A stretch of DNA of 64,000 bases, from positions 39,366 to 103,365 of the forward strand of contig JAJYLZ010000005.1 of assembly GCA_021787395.1 (NCBI GenBank), in the 5' to 3' direction. This DNA comes from Chloroflexota bacterium. GTDB lineage: Bacteria > Chloroflexota > Limnocylindria > Limnocylindrales > CSP1-4. The first letter of the stretch is position 1, and each line of letters opens with the position of its first letter. The notes beneath the pieces were generated by a model, which worked only from the letters and a program-made list of their open reading frames with translations, was not told the origin of the DNA and did not search any database. Made by a program: the position numbers and the translations under genes. Shown in pieces: positions 9,049 through 18,664 of this stretch.

Positions 9049-10704
9049 GTGCCGGTCTCTCGAGCAGCCCACGCCGCCAGCGTCGTTCCGTCCCCCCGCC
9101 GCCCGACGCGTCGCCTGTCCGTGGCAGTCGGCCTGCTGTCGCTGCTGCTGGTGCTGTTCTCGCTGGTCCCGCCCGCCGTCGCCGAGGTTGACGCGGTCTC
9201 GACCTACTCGCTGTCCGCGCGGTGCGCCGCGTCGATGCGCACCGGCGCCACGACCGCGGCGGCGCTCAAGCGGACCGTGGCGTCGGGCACGCGCGTCGTC
9301 GCCAGTGGGGCAGTGATTGGTGCCGCGTGGCACACCAAGTGCGGCGGGACCACCACCTCGGGCCGTGCCTGGTACCGGATCACCTCGATCGGCGGGAAGA
9401 GCGTGAAGTCGCTCTACGGCGTCTCGTACCTGTATGCGGCGAGTGGACTGTTCAAGGTGGTCACCGTCTCCACTCCGTCCTACTCGGTCTGCTCCGGGAC
9501 GGCGCTTCGGACCAGCCCATCGCTCAGCGGCACCGTCAAGGCCAGGCTGGCGGCTGGGACCAGGGTGGTCTCGAACGGCACCCGGTCGGGCGGTGCGTGG
9601 TCCATCAGCTGCCCGTCAACCGCCACCGGCACGGCGTGGTACCGGATCATCTCGGTCAACGGCAAGAGCGTGCAGTCGCTCTACGGGGTGTCCTACCTCT
9701 GGGCGTCCAAGGGGCTGTTCGCGGCGACGATGCCCGCGCCGGACCCGACGCCCAGCGACCCGCCCTCCGCACCGACCGCGTCGCCCAGCTCGACATCCGC
9801 GCCCACCGCGCCGCCCACGGCCTCGCCCTCGGCGCCGCCGACCCTGCCGCCCTCGCCGACCCCGTCGCCCACGCCGGCCATGACGCCGCTCCCGATGTTC
9901 GTGCCGTACCCGCAGCAGCCCGTCGCATGCCTGCCGCCGCCTTCGCCCACGCCCACGCCGGTCCCGCTGCCCACGCCCGTCCCGCCCCCCACGCCCACGC
10001 TCAACCCCAGTGCGTCGCCCACGCCCACACCCGTCCCGACGCCGACGCCGGCGCCCACCCCAACCCCGTCCTGGAGCTGCGTGACGGGCGTTGACGTGAG
10101 CAACTGGCAGGGCACGGTGGACTGGTCGCAGGTTGCCGCGGCCGGCTACAAGTTCGCGTTCCTCAAGGCGACCGAGGGCGGCTGGTACATCGACCCCACC
10201 TACGCCGCCAACCGCGCCGGCGCCAACGCCTACGGGATCGTCATCGGGGCCTACGACTTCGCCCAGCCCACGACGATGCCCGGCCAGGCCCAGGCGGAGG
10301 CCGACTTCTTCGTCGGCATCGCGATGCCCCAGCTGGGCGACCTGATGCCGGTGCTCGACCTGGAGACCACCAACGGGCTGTCGCCCGCGAACCTCCAGAG
10401 CTGGGTGACGCAGTGGCTGTACGAGGTCTATGCGCGCACCGGGCGGCGGGCGGCGATCTACACCTCGCCGTCGTTCTGGGCGAACGCGATGGGCGGCTCG
10501 ACGTGGTTCGCCCAGAACGGCTTCCCGCTGTGGCTGGCGCACTGGACCGCAGCCACCAGCCCGACCGTGCCCGCCCTGAACTGGTCGGGCTACAGCTGGT
10601 CCTTCTGGCAGTGGACAAGCTCGGGCACCGTGCCGGGCATCAGCGGGCGTGTGGACCTGGACCGGTTCCAGTACGCGGACCTGACGCCCTACCGCGTCCC
10701 GTAG
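9049..10704 (+). CDS. Secreted GH25 (lysozyme-like) muramidase with SH3-like repeats and Pro/Thr-rich linker
   Basis: C-terminal GVDVSNWQGTVDWSQVAAAGYKFAFLKATEG...VLDLETTNG...YTSPSFWANAMGG...DLDRFQY; GTG start after AAGGAGG; signal-like N-term; PTPTP linker. Confidence 0.85.
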   Translation: MPVSRAAHAASVVPSPRRPTRRLSVAVGLLSLLLVLFSLVPPAVAEVDAVSTYSLSARCAASMRTGATTAAALKRTVASGTRVVASGAVIGAAWHTKCGGTTTSGRAWYRITSIGGKSVKSLYGVSYLYAASGLFKVVTVSTPSYSVCSGTALRTSPSLSGTVKARLAAGTRVVSNGTRSGGAWSISCPSTATGTAWYRIISVNGKSVQSLYGVSYLWASKGLFAATMPAPDPTPSDPPSAPTASPSSTSAPTAPPTASPSAPPTLPPSPTPSPTPAMTPLPMFVPYPQQPVACLPPPSPTPTPVPLPTPVPPPTPTLNPSASPTPTPVPTPTPAPTPTPSWSCVTGVDVSNWQGTVDWSQVAAAGYKFAFLKATEGGWYIDPTYAANRAGANAYGIVIGAYDFAQPTTMPGQAQAEADFFVGIAMPQLGDLMPVLDLETTNGLSPANLQSWVTQWLYEVYARTGRRAAIYTSPSFWANAMGGSTWFAQNGFPLWLAHWTAATSPTVPALNWSGYSWSFWQWTSSGTVPGISGRVDLDRFQYADLTPYRVP

Positions 10705-10759
10705 CGGGAGTCGTTGCCTCGGCTTCCGGGCGCCGCCGCCGATCGCCTAGACTCCGGCC

Positions 10760-12514
10760 ATGGAGTCCATCGACGCCACCACGCCCGCCCATCAGCACGC
10801 ACGCCGCCCGCCCGCCCCGAACCCGCTGATCGGCCTGGTCCGCGCGTCCGTGGTGGGTGACGACGAGGCCGTCGCCGGTCCGTTCGGGATCCGCCGGGTG
10901 ACCTATGCCGACTACACGGCGTCCGGCCGCAGCCTCTCGTTCATCGAGGACTACATCCGCGACGCCGTTCTGCCGCTGTACGCGAACACGCACACCGAGT
11001 CGTCGGGGACCGGCCTCCAGACCACCCGCTTCCGCGAGGAGGCCCGCCGCCTCGTGCTCGAGGGCGTGGGCGGCGACCACGATCGGCATGCGGTGGTGTT
11101 CTGCGGGTCGGGGTCCACGGCGGCCATCAACCGCCTCGTGGACGTGCTCGGGCTGCGGATCCCGGCCGAGCTGGACGACCGGTACGGCTTCCGGGCTCGG
11201 ATCCCCGCCGATCAGCGCCCCGTCGTGTTCATCGGACCGTACGAGCACCACAGCAACGAGCTGCCCTGGCGGGAGTCCATCGCCGACGTGGTGATGATCC
11301 ACGAGGATGCGGACGGCGAGATCGACCTCCTCCAGCTGGAGGAGGAGCTCCGCCGGCACGAGGCGCGGCCGCTCAAGATCGGCTCCTTCTCGGCGGCCTC
11401 GAACGTGACCGGGATCGTGTCCGACACGGCGGCCATCTCGCGGCTCCTGCACGCCCATGGCGCGCTCGCGTGCTTCGACTTCGCGGCGGCGGCCCCGTAC
11501 GTGGCGATCGAGATGGACCCCGGCGGCGACGCGGCGGCCGGCAAGGACGCGGTGTTCATCTCGCCCCACAAGTTCATCGGCGGGCCGGGGACGCCGGGCG
11601 TGCTCGTGGCCCGCCGCGACCTGTTCCGCAACCGGGTGCCCACGATGCCCGGCGGCGGGACTGTGCTGTACGTCAATCCGCTCGAGCACGTCTACCTCGA
11701 CGACGTCGAGCACCGGGAGGAGGGCGGCACGCCGGCCATCGTGGAGTCGATCCGGGCCGGCCTCGTGTTCGGCCTCAAGGCGGCCGTGGGCGTCGACGCC
11801 ATCCGCGAGCGCGAGGCCGACTTCATCCACCGGGCCCTCCACCGGTGGGAGTCCAACCCCTCGATCGAGATCCTCGGCAGCCACACCGCCGAGCGGCTCT
11901 CGATCGTGTCCTTCGTGGTCCGCCACGGCGGGCGGTATCTGCACCACAACTTCGTGGTCGCCCTGCTCAACGACCTGTTCGGCATCCAGTCGCGGGGCGG
12001 CTGCTCCTGCGCCGGCCCGTACGGGCACCGGCTGCTGGGGATCGACTTGGAGCGCTCGCATGCGTTCGAGCGCGAGATCTCCCGCGGCTGCGAGGGGATC
12101 AAGCCCGGCTGGGTGCGGGTGAACTTCAACTACTTCCTGTCGGAGCGCGTGTTCGAGTTCATCCTCGACGCGGTGGACCTGGTGGCGAGCGAGGGGTGGC
12201 GGCTGTTGCCGCAGTACGCCTTCGACCCGGCGTCGGGCCTGTGGCGCCATCGGGCCGGCCTGCCGGAGCCGCCAGCCTCGCTGCGCGACATCGCCTACGA
12301 CAGCCTGGGCATGCACTACCCGAGCCATCGCCACCACGAGCCCGAGTCGCGGCTGGCCGACTACCTGGCCGAGGCGCGGGAGATCTTGGCCCGCCCGCCG
12401 GCGGCCGTCGCGGGGACCGCCCCGGGTGCCGTCCCGCCCGCCGCCTCGGTCGGCCCGGACTTCGAGTCGCTGCGCTGGTTCCTGCTCCCCGAGGAGGTCG
12501 CCGCAGGTGGCTGA
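10760..12514 (+). CDS. Class V aminotransferase / cysteine desulfurase-like PLP enzyme
   Basis: TYADYTASGRSLSFIEDYIR...YANTHTESSGTG...FDFAAAAPYVAIEMDP...VFISPHKFIGGPGTPGVLV. Confidence 0.88.
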   Translation: MESIDATTPAHQHARRPPAPNPLIGLVRASVVGDDEAVAGPFGIRRVTYADYTASGRSLSFIEDYIRDAVLPLYANTHTESSGTGLQTTRFREEARRLVLEGVGGDHDRHAVVFCGSGSTAAINRLVDVLGLRIPAELDDRYGFRARIPADQRPVVFIGPYEHHSNELPWRESIADVVMIHEDADGEIDLLQLEEELRRHEARPLKIGSFSAASNVTGIVSDTAAISRLLHAHGALACFDFAAAAPYVAIEMDPGGDAAAGKDAVFISPHKFIGGPGTPGVLVARRDLFRNRVPTMPGGGTVLYVNPLEHVYLDDVEHREEGGTPAIVESIRAGLVFGLKAAVGVDAIREREADFIHRALHRWESNPSIEILGSHTAERLSIVSFVVRHGGRYLHHNFVVALLNDLFGIQSRGGCSCAGPYGHRLLGIDLERSHAFEREISRGCEGIKPGWVRVNFNYFLSERVFEFILDAVDLVASEGWRLLPQYAFDPASGLWRHRAGLPEPPASLRDIAYDSLGMHYPSHRHHEPESRLADYLAEAREILARPPAAVAGTAPGAVPPAASVGPDFESLRWFLLPEEVAAGG

Positions 12515-12516
12515 CC

Positions 12517-13905
12517 GTGGCTGACCCCGTCCGTGCAGTGCTCGGCCTCGACGTCGGCACGACGGAGGCGAAGGCGATCTGCCTGGGCCTCGACGGCCGA
12601 CTGATCGGCCTCGGGCGGTCGGGCTACCGAACCGACACGGGGCCTGACGGGCGGGCGGAGCAGGACCCGGCGGACTGGTGGTCCGCGCTGGCGGCGGCCG
12701 TCCAGAGCCTGGACCTGGCCGGCGTGGACGTGCTTGCGGTCTGCGCCGTCACCCAGGGGCCCACGCTGGTGGCGGCCGACGACGAGGGGATGCCGGTGCG
12801 GCCGGCGGTCACGTGGCAGGACCGTCGCCCCGGCGACACCGGCTTCGGCCTGCTGCCGCGGATGGCCTGGCTGTCGCACCGCGATCCCGTCGCCGCGATG
12901 CGCGCGGTGTGGCTGATGCCGGCCTGGGACGCGGTCGGACTGTGGCTGAGCGGAGTGGCGGCCACGTCCCTGCAGGCGCACGAGACGGCACCGGAGCCCT
13001 CCGCGCTCGAGGATGCGGGCGTGCTGCCGTCGAAGGTGGCCGAGGGGCGGCCGGTGGGGTCGAGGCTGGGGCAGCTCCGGCCCATCGTGGCCGCCGCACT
13101 CGGGCTTCGGGCGGGGACGCCGGTCATCTGCGGCGTGAACGACGGGGCGGCATCGATGCTCGGTGCCGGGCTGCTCGCGCCGGGGGACGCGGTGGACACG
13201 GGCGGGGCGTCCGGCGGGATCGCGATCTACGCGGACCGCGAGGTGCGCGTGCCCGGCCTGTACGCGGCGCCCGCGCCGCTGCCGGGGCGGTGGGCGGTGG
13301 GCGGCGCGATGGCCGCGCTCGGCGCGTCGGTGGACTGGTTGCGGTCCGCCATCCTGGGCGATCGGTGGTCGATCGAGGAGCTGTTCGCCGAGGCGGCCGC
13401 CGTCCCCGCGGGGGCCGACGGGCTGGTGTTCCTGCCGTACCTCGCCGGCGAGCGGGCGCCCGTCTTCGACGAGGGGGCGCGCGGCGCGTTCGCGGGGCTG
13501 ACGCTGGCCCATCATCGAGGGCACCTGGTGCGCGCCGTGCTCGAGGGCGCGGCCTACGCGATTCGCCACGTGGCCGAGCCCCTCGCCGCCGCCGGCGCGC
13601 CGGTCACCTCCCTGCGGCTTGCGGGCCGGCCGACGCCCGGCGACCTCTGGGGCAGCATCAAGGCCGACGTCCTGGGCGTGCCGACGCTCGTGCCCGCGGT
13701 GGGGGAGACCGCGGTGGTGGGTGCCGCGATCCTGGCCGCGGCGGGGGCCGGAGCGGTGCCCGACCTGGCGGCCGGCGTGGCCGCGATGACCGGGATCGCC
13801 CGGCGGATCGAGCCGGACCCGCGGGCGCGCACCGTCTACGACTCGGCGTTCGCGACGTACCTCGCCCTCCACCCGGCGCTGCGCGAGGCGGGGATCGGCC
13901 GCTAG
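12517..13905 (+). CDS. FGGY family carbohydrate kinase (xylulokinase-like)
   Basis: AVLGLDVGTTEAKAICLGLDGRLIG...EQDPADWW...PVICGVNDGAASMLGAG...FLPYLAGERAPVFDEGARGAFAGLTLAH. Confidence 0.9.
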   Translation: MADPVRAVLGLDVGTTEAKAICLGLDGRLIGLGRSGYRTDTGPDGRAEQDPADWWSALAAAVQSLDLAGVDVLAVCAVTQGPTLVAADDEGMPVRPAVTWQDRRPGDTGFGLLPRMAWLSHRDPVAAMRAVWLMPAWDAVGLWLSGVAATSLQAHETAPEPSALEDAGVLPSKVAEGRPVGSRLGQLRPIVAAALGLRAGTPVICGVNDGAASMLGAGLLAPGDAVDTGGASGGIAIYADREVRVPGLYAAPAPLPGRWAVGGAMAALGASVDWLRSAILGDRWSIEELFAEAAAVPAGADGLVFLPYLAGERAPVFDEGARGAFAGLTLAHHRGHLVRAVLEGAAYAIRHVAEPLAAAGAPVTSLRLAGRPTPGDLWGSIKADVLGVPTLVPAVGETAVVGAAILAAAGAGAVPDLAAGVAAMTGIARRIEPDPRARTVYDSAFATYLALHPALREAGIGR

Positions 13906-13925
13906 GGTTGCCCGTCGCCCGGCGG

Positions 13926-14210
13926 CCGCATGGGCCGGCAGGGTGGGGGTGCGCGGTCGTTCGCGAATCGCGGAACGAGGTGGGCCGGGTGGTCTCGCGC
14001 GCCCTTGGGTCCGCTGCGCTGGGGGTCCGTGAGCCCGGGGCCGCATGGGCCGTCAGGGTGGAGGTGCGCGATCGTTCGCAGATCGCGGAACGAACGGGGG
14101 CCAGCGGGCGGGGCCAGCGGGCTGGGGGTAGGCGGGCTGGGGCCAGCGGGCTGGGGTCGGCGGGCTGCGGCAAGTGGGTCCGCCCGGTAGTTCCGCGATT
14201 CGCGAACGAC
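13926..14210. repeat. 53-bp direct repeat pair plus inverted 21-bp copy with GTTCGCGA-n-TCGCGGAAC dyad
   Basis: 13926-13978 and 14041-14093 near-identical; 14190-14210 is the exact reverse complement of the GTCGTTCGCGAATCGCGGAAC core. Confidence 0.7.
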
Positions 14211-14354
14211 CCGACTGCGCCGTGGGCGGGGGAAGGTGCCGCGCCCAGGTGCGACCCGGCGGGCGCGGCGCCCTCACGCGGCGTCCGTGCACGGGAGACG
14301 GGCAGAAGGTCGTTCTGCAACCCCTCGTGCCATGGGTGGTAGCATCCCGTCCAG

Positions 14355-14518
14355 AGCCTTCGGGGCAGGGTGCAACCCCCGACCGGTGGTAGGGCCCGGC
14401 GCAGTCCGGGCGAGCCCACGAGCCAAGCCGCGGCGCAGTGCCAGCGGGGCGGCAGATCCGAGGCGAGGCGCGTCCTCGTCGACCGGAGCCGACGGTACAG
14501 TCCGGATGAGAGAAGGCT
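14355..14518 (+). ncRNA. FMN riboswitch (RFN element)
   Basis: AGCCTTCGGGGCAGGGTGCAACCCCCGACCGGTGGTAGGGCCC...GCGAGCC...GGCAGATCCG...CCGGAGCCGACGGTACAGTCCGGATGAGAGAAGGCT matches the conserved RFN core. Confidence 0.95.
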
Positions 14519-14589
14519 GTGGTCGGCCGCGTCCGCGCGGGCCGATCGCCCTGCCCCGTCGTGCCCGAGCAGCGACGGAGGCACAGCGC

Positions 14590-15540
14590 ATGGAACCGGC
14601 CCGGGACCCCGCGACGGCAACGCCGTTTGCGCACGTCCCCGGCGCTGGCGCCGGCGTCCGCCTCGCCGGCATCACGCTGGCGTTCCGCGGCGCACGCACG
14701 ACGCGCGTCCTCGACGGCATCGACCTCGAGGTCCGCCCCCGCGAGGTCATCGCGCTGATCGGCCCCAACGGCTGCGGCAAGTCCACGCTGCTGCGGGTCC
14801 TCGCCGGCCTGATCCCGTCGGACGCCGGCACCGTGACCATCGACGGCAACCCGGTCAGCGGCCCCGACCCGAGGGTCGGGCTCGTGTTCCAGGAGCCCCG
14901 CCTGCTCGCCTGGCGGTCGGCCGAGGACAACGTCCGGTTCCCGATGGAGCTGGCCGGCTGGCCCAAGGGGCGCCAGGCGGCGCGCGCCGACGACCTGCTG
15001 GGGCTCGTCGGGCTGCGGGAGTACGCGCGCAGCCGGCCCGGGACGCTCTCCGGCGGGACGCGGCAGCGCGTGTCGATCGCTCGCGCGCTCGCCCTCGAGC
15101 CCAGCCTGCTGCTCCTCGACGAGCCGTTCAGCGCGCTCGACGCCCTGACCCGCGAGCGGTTCAACCTCGAGCTGCTGCGCCTTTGGGAGCGGACCGGCAC
15201 CACGATCGTGCTGGTCACCCACAGCATCCCGGAGGCGGTGTTCCTCGCCGACCGGGTCGTCGTGCTGTCGCCCCGGCCGGCCCGCGTGCTCGCGGACATC
15301 CGGGTCCCCCTGGCGCGCCCGCGGCGGTTGTCGGACCTCGACTCGGCGTCCGTCTCGTCGCTGGCCGCCGACGTCCGCGCGCACCTCGTGGACACCACCG
15401 ATGACGCCATCGCGATGGAGGAGGCCCGCACCGCGATCCCCGCCGGCCTGGCGCCGCGGGACCGCCCGAGGCGCTTCGCGGCGACGGATCCCGGCACGCC
15501 CGCCTGGTTCGACCCGTTCGCGCCGGAGGACCCAGAATGA
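14590..15540 (+). CDS. ABC transporter ATP-binding protein (SsuB/ThiZ-like), FMN-riboswitch controlled
   Basis: LIGPNGCGKSTLLRVLAGLIPSD...LSGGTRQRVSIARALALEPSLLLLDEPFSALDALTRE. Confidence 0.92.
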   Translation: MEPARDPATATPFAHVPGAGAGVRLAGITLAFRGARTTRVLDGIDLEVRPREVIALIGPNGCGKSTLLRVLAGLIPSDAGTVTIDGNPVSGPDPRVGLVFQEPRLLAWRSAEDNVRFPMELAGWPKGRQAARADDLLGLVGLREYARSRPGTLSGGTRQRVSIARALALEPSLLLLDEPFSALDALTRERFNLELLRLWERTGTTIVLVTHSIPEAVFLADRVVVLSPRPARVLADIRVPLARPRRLSDLDSASVSSLAADVRAHLVDTTDDAIAMEEARTAIPAGLAPRDRPRRFAATDPGTPAWFDPFAPEDPE

Positions 15541-16373
15541 CCGCCGCGTCCCAGGACGGCACGCCGGTGCGCACCCGCGCGGATGCGCCGGTCACCGCCC
15601 AGCCCCGGCCGCGCCGATCGCGGCGCTTCGCCGGGAGCCTGTGGCCCGCCGCCGCCAGCCTCGTCGTGTTCGTCCTGGCCTGGCAGCTCATCGTGTTCGT
15701 GAGCGGGTTCCCGCCCTACATCCTGCCCGGGCCCCTGGCCGTTGCCGAGGCGTTCGTCCGCGCCTGGACGGACGGCACCATGTGGCCGCACGTCGCCGCC
15801 ACGCTGCTGGAGGTGCTGCTCGGCTTCGCGCTCGGCGCCTCGATCGCTCTCGGGGTGGGCATCGCGCTCGCCCGCTCGCCGCTCGCCGAGCGGCTGCTCA
15901 GCCCCTACCTCGTCGCCGCCCAGGCCACGCCGGTGCTCGCGCTGGCCCCGCTGATCGCCCTGTGGTTTGGGACCGGGCTGCTGTCCAAGCTCGTGATCAC
16001 CACCCTGATCGTGTTCTTCCCGGTCGCGGTGGCCACGATGGTGGGCATCCGCTCGGTGGACCCGCGCCTGCTCGAGATGGCGCGCTCGTTCCGGGCCGGC
16101 AACTGGCAGATCGTCAGCCGCGTTGAGGTGCCCGCCGCCGCTCCGGCGATCCTGGGCGGCATGCGGGTCGGCGTGACCCTCGCGGTGATCGGCGCGATCG
16201 TCGGCGAGTGGGCGGGCGCTGATCGCGGCCTCGGCGTGCTGATCAACATCGCCCGCGGCTCCCTGTTCGACATCCCGCTGATGTTCGCGGCGCTGCTCCA
16301 GCTCGCGATCATCGGCGTGACCCTGTACCTCGTGATGCTGTTCATCGAGCGCCGGATCGTCGGCGAGCGATGA
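15537..16373 (+). CDS. ABC transporter permease (SsuC/ThiX-like)
   Basis: LPGPLAVAEAFVRAW...RSVDPRLLEMARSFRAGNWQIVSRVEVPAAAPAILGGMRVGVTLAVIGAIVGEW. Confidence 0.92.
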   Translation: MTAASQDGTPVRTRADAPVTAQPRPRRSRRFAGSLWPAAASLVVFVLAWQLIVFVSGFPPYILPGPLAVAEAFVRAWTDGTMWPHVAATLLEVLLGFALGASIALGVGIALARSPLAERLLSPYLVAAQATPVLALAPLIALWFGTGLLSKLVITTLIVFFPVAVATMVGIRSVDPRLLEMARSFRAGNWQIVSRVEVPAAAPAILGGMRVGVTLAVIGAIVGEWAGADRGLGVLINIARGSLFDIPLMFAALLQLAIIGVTLYLVMLFIERRIVGER

Positions 16374-17467
16374 GGATCCTGCCCAATACCTCGGAGGTCC
16401 CGATCCCCGTGCTCCACCGCCCCCGCCGACTCGCCGCCGCCGTAGGCGCCCTGGCGATCACCGTCGCCGCATGCGGCTCCGCGTCGCCCTCAGCCGCCCC
16501 CACCGCCTCGGCGGCTCCATCCGCGGCCCAGTCCGCCGCCTCATCCGGTGCCTCCGGCGGCGCCGCGACCGCCCTGACCGTCGGCCTCGGCTACATCCCG
16601 AGCGTCCAGTTCGCGCAGTTCTACCTCGCCCAGCAGGCGGGCTACTACGCGGCGGCCGGCCTGAAGGTGACACTGCAGAACGAGACGGACCCCGACTTGA
16701 TCACCAAGGTGGGCCAGGGTGCCGTGGACATCGGGATCGGTGACGGCACGTCCGTCATCCCGGCCGTCAGCCAGGGGATCCCCGTGGTCTACACGGCCAC
16801 GATCTACGGCACCTTCCCGTCGATCGTGATCGCCAAGGCCGGCTCGGGCATCACCGCGCCAGCCGACCTCAAGGGCAAGAAGATCGGCATCCCCGGCAAG
16901 TACGGCAGCTCGTGGATCATGCTCCAGGCGCTGCTCAAGTCCGCCGGGCTGACCACCAACGACGTGACCATCGTCGAGTTCCCCGACTACGGGCAGGCGG
17001 CCGCGCTGCAGCAGGGCGCGGTGGACGCGGCGACCGGCTTCACCAACAACGAGCCGATCCAGCTCAAGAACGCTGGCGTCGACACGGTGACCCTGTCGGT
17101 GGACTCGATCGTGCCGCTGCCCGGGCCGGGCCTGGTGACCGGGACGGCCACGCTGGCCGCGAAGCGCGACGCGCTGGCGGCGTTCGTCAAGGCGACCCTC
17201 AAGGCCATGAACGACATCGCCGCCGACCCGCAGAAGGGCCTCGACGCCACGTTCGCCCTGGTGCCGGACCTGGCCAAGGACAAGGCGCTCCAGGCGCAGA
17301 TCCTGGCCGCGACGATTGTCACCTGGAAGAACGCCCGGACCAACGCGCCCTTCGGCGCCATCGACACGGCAGGCTGGCAGCAATCGCTGGAGTTCATGAC
17401 CGGGCTCGGCCTGGTGCCCAACCCGGTCCAGGCGTCGCAGCTCACCAACTCGTCCCTGCTGCCGTAG
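16370..17467 (+). CDS. NMT1/THI5-like substrate-binding lipoprotein (candidate riboflavin/flavin precursor binder)
   Basis: Lipobox ITVAACGS; LTVGLGYIPSVQFAQFYLAQQAGYYAAAGLKVTLQNETDPDLITKVGQGAVDIGIGDGTSVIPA. Confidence 0.9.
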   Translation: MRILPNTSEVPIPVLHRPRRLAAAVGALAITVAACGSASPSAAPTASAAPSAAQSAASSGASGGAATALTVGLGYIPSVQFAQFYLAQQAGYYAAAGLKVTLQNETDPDLITKVGQGAVDIGIGDGTSVIPAVSQGIPVVYTATIYGTFPSIVIAKAGSGITAPADLKGKKIGIPGKYGSSWIMLQALLKSAGLTTNDVTIVEFPDYGQAAALQQGAVDAATGFTNNEPIQLKNAGVDTVTLSVDSIVPLPGPGLVTGTATLAAKRDALAAFVKATLKAMNDIAADPQKGLDATFALVPDLAKDKALQAQILAATIVTWKNARTNAPFGAIDTAGWQQSLEFMTGLGLVPNPVQASQLTNSSLLP

Positions 17468-17919
17468 GCCGCCGCCCGGGCGGGACCAGATTCCCACCCG
17501 GCAGGACCTCAGCGCCGCACCTCCTGCTTGCGGGCACGCCTGACCGGCGCCCCGGTCCGCTCCGGCGCGGTGGCGCCCCGGCGCGCCTGCCCGGCGCCTG
17601 CACGAGACCGGTCAAGCACCGGCACGAGTATCGCCTCCCGGCCCTCGTGGCCGAGGGCGGGGCTCTGGCGGGGCGGCCAGCGAAGCACCGCTTGCCGCAC
17701 TCGCCGTCCGCCGCCTGCCGGCCGCTGCCCCGGTGGTGGACCGTCCCGTACTTCCGGCGCCGCGCGGTAGCCCAACTGGGGCATTCGGGCCATGCACGGG
17801 AGTTGCTTTCATGAGGTCGCTTTCATGAGGCAGCGCGTCCCGCGGAACTCGGGCTGCTGCCGAGGCGCCGGCGATCGTCAACCACCGCCGCGCACGCATC
17901 GAGACCGAGGAGTCTGGAT

Positions 17920-18549
17920 ATGAACTCAGGGCACACGACACAGCGGGCCGAGCGCGGGCGACGTCGCCGTCTGGCCGGCCTGGTGGTGATCGGGCTTGCC
18001 GCGATGACCATCGGTGCGGCGTCGCTCAGCCTGGCGCTGTTCACCAGCGCCGCGACCGTCAACGGCAACTCCTTCACGACCGGCACCGTCGTGATCGGCA
18101 CCAACCCGGCCACCGCCCTGCTGTCGGCCACGGCGCTGATGCCCGGCGACTCCGTGCCCTCCGGCACGCCCGGCGCGCCCATCACGGTGAGCAACACCGG
18201 GACCGCCCAGCTGCGCTACGCCATCAGCGGCACGTCGACCGACGCCGACAACCTGCACCTCAACACCCAGCTCGTGCTCACGGTGCGGCAGCCCGACGGC
18301 AACACCGGGTCCAGTTGTACGGCCATGACCGGGAACGTGCTGTTCAACGGCGTCGTCCCGACGGCGGGGGTGAACATGGTGGGCGACCCGACACAGGGGT
18401 TCCAGACGGGCGATCGCACCCTCGGCGGCGGCACCAGCGAGACGCTCTGCTTCAAGGCCTCGCTGCCGATCGGCACGGGCAACGCCTTCCAGGGCGCCAC
18501 GTCCGACTACACCTTCACCTTCAGCGCCGAGCAGACGGCGAACAACTAG
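17920..18549 (+). CDS. TasA/camelysin-like secreted protein
   Basis: GAASLSLALFTSAATVNGNSFTTGTVVIGTNPATALLS...ITVSNTGTAQLRYAIS; next to SipW-type peptidase. Confidence 0.7.
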   Translation: MNSGHTTQRAERGRRRRLAGLVVIGLAAMTIGAASLSLALFTSAATVNGNSFTTGTVVIGTNPATALLSATALMPGDSVPSGTPGAPITVSNTGTAQLRYAISGTSTDADNLHLNTQLVLTVRQPDGNTGSSCTAMTGNVLFNGVVPTAGVNMVGDPTQGFQTGDRTLGGGTSETLCFKASLPIGTGNAFQGATSDYTFTFSAEQTANN

Positions 18550-18664
18550 AAGCTCGCACCCAGCGGGCGCGGCACGCCGCGGCCGACGGTCCAGCTCGGG
18601 CTCCCCGGGGGGCCCGGCTCCGATCGGCCGCTCCGCCGCACCCGCTGGCAGTCCGGGAGACGTC

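Noticed and set aside
17509-17793. 94-aa minus-strand ORF between the ABC transporter and the TasA-like gene
   Set aside because: Arg/Pro/Gly-rich translation, no recognisable motif and no SD; likely noncoding.
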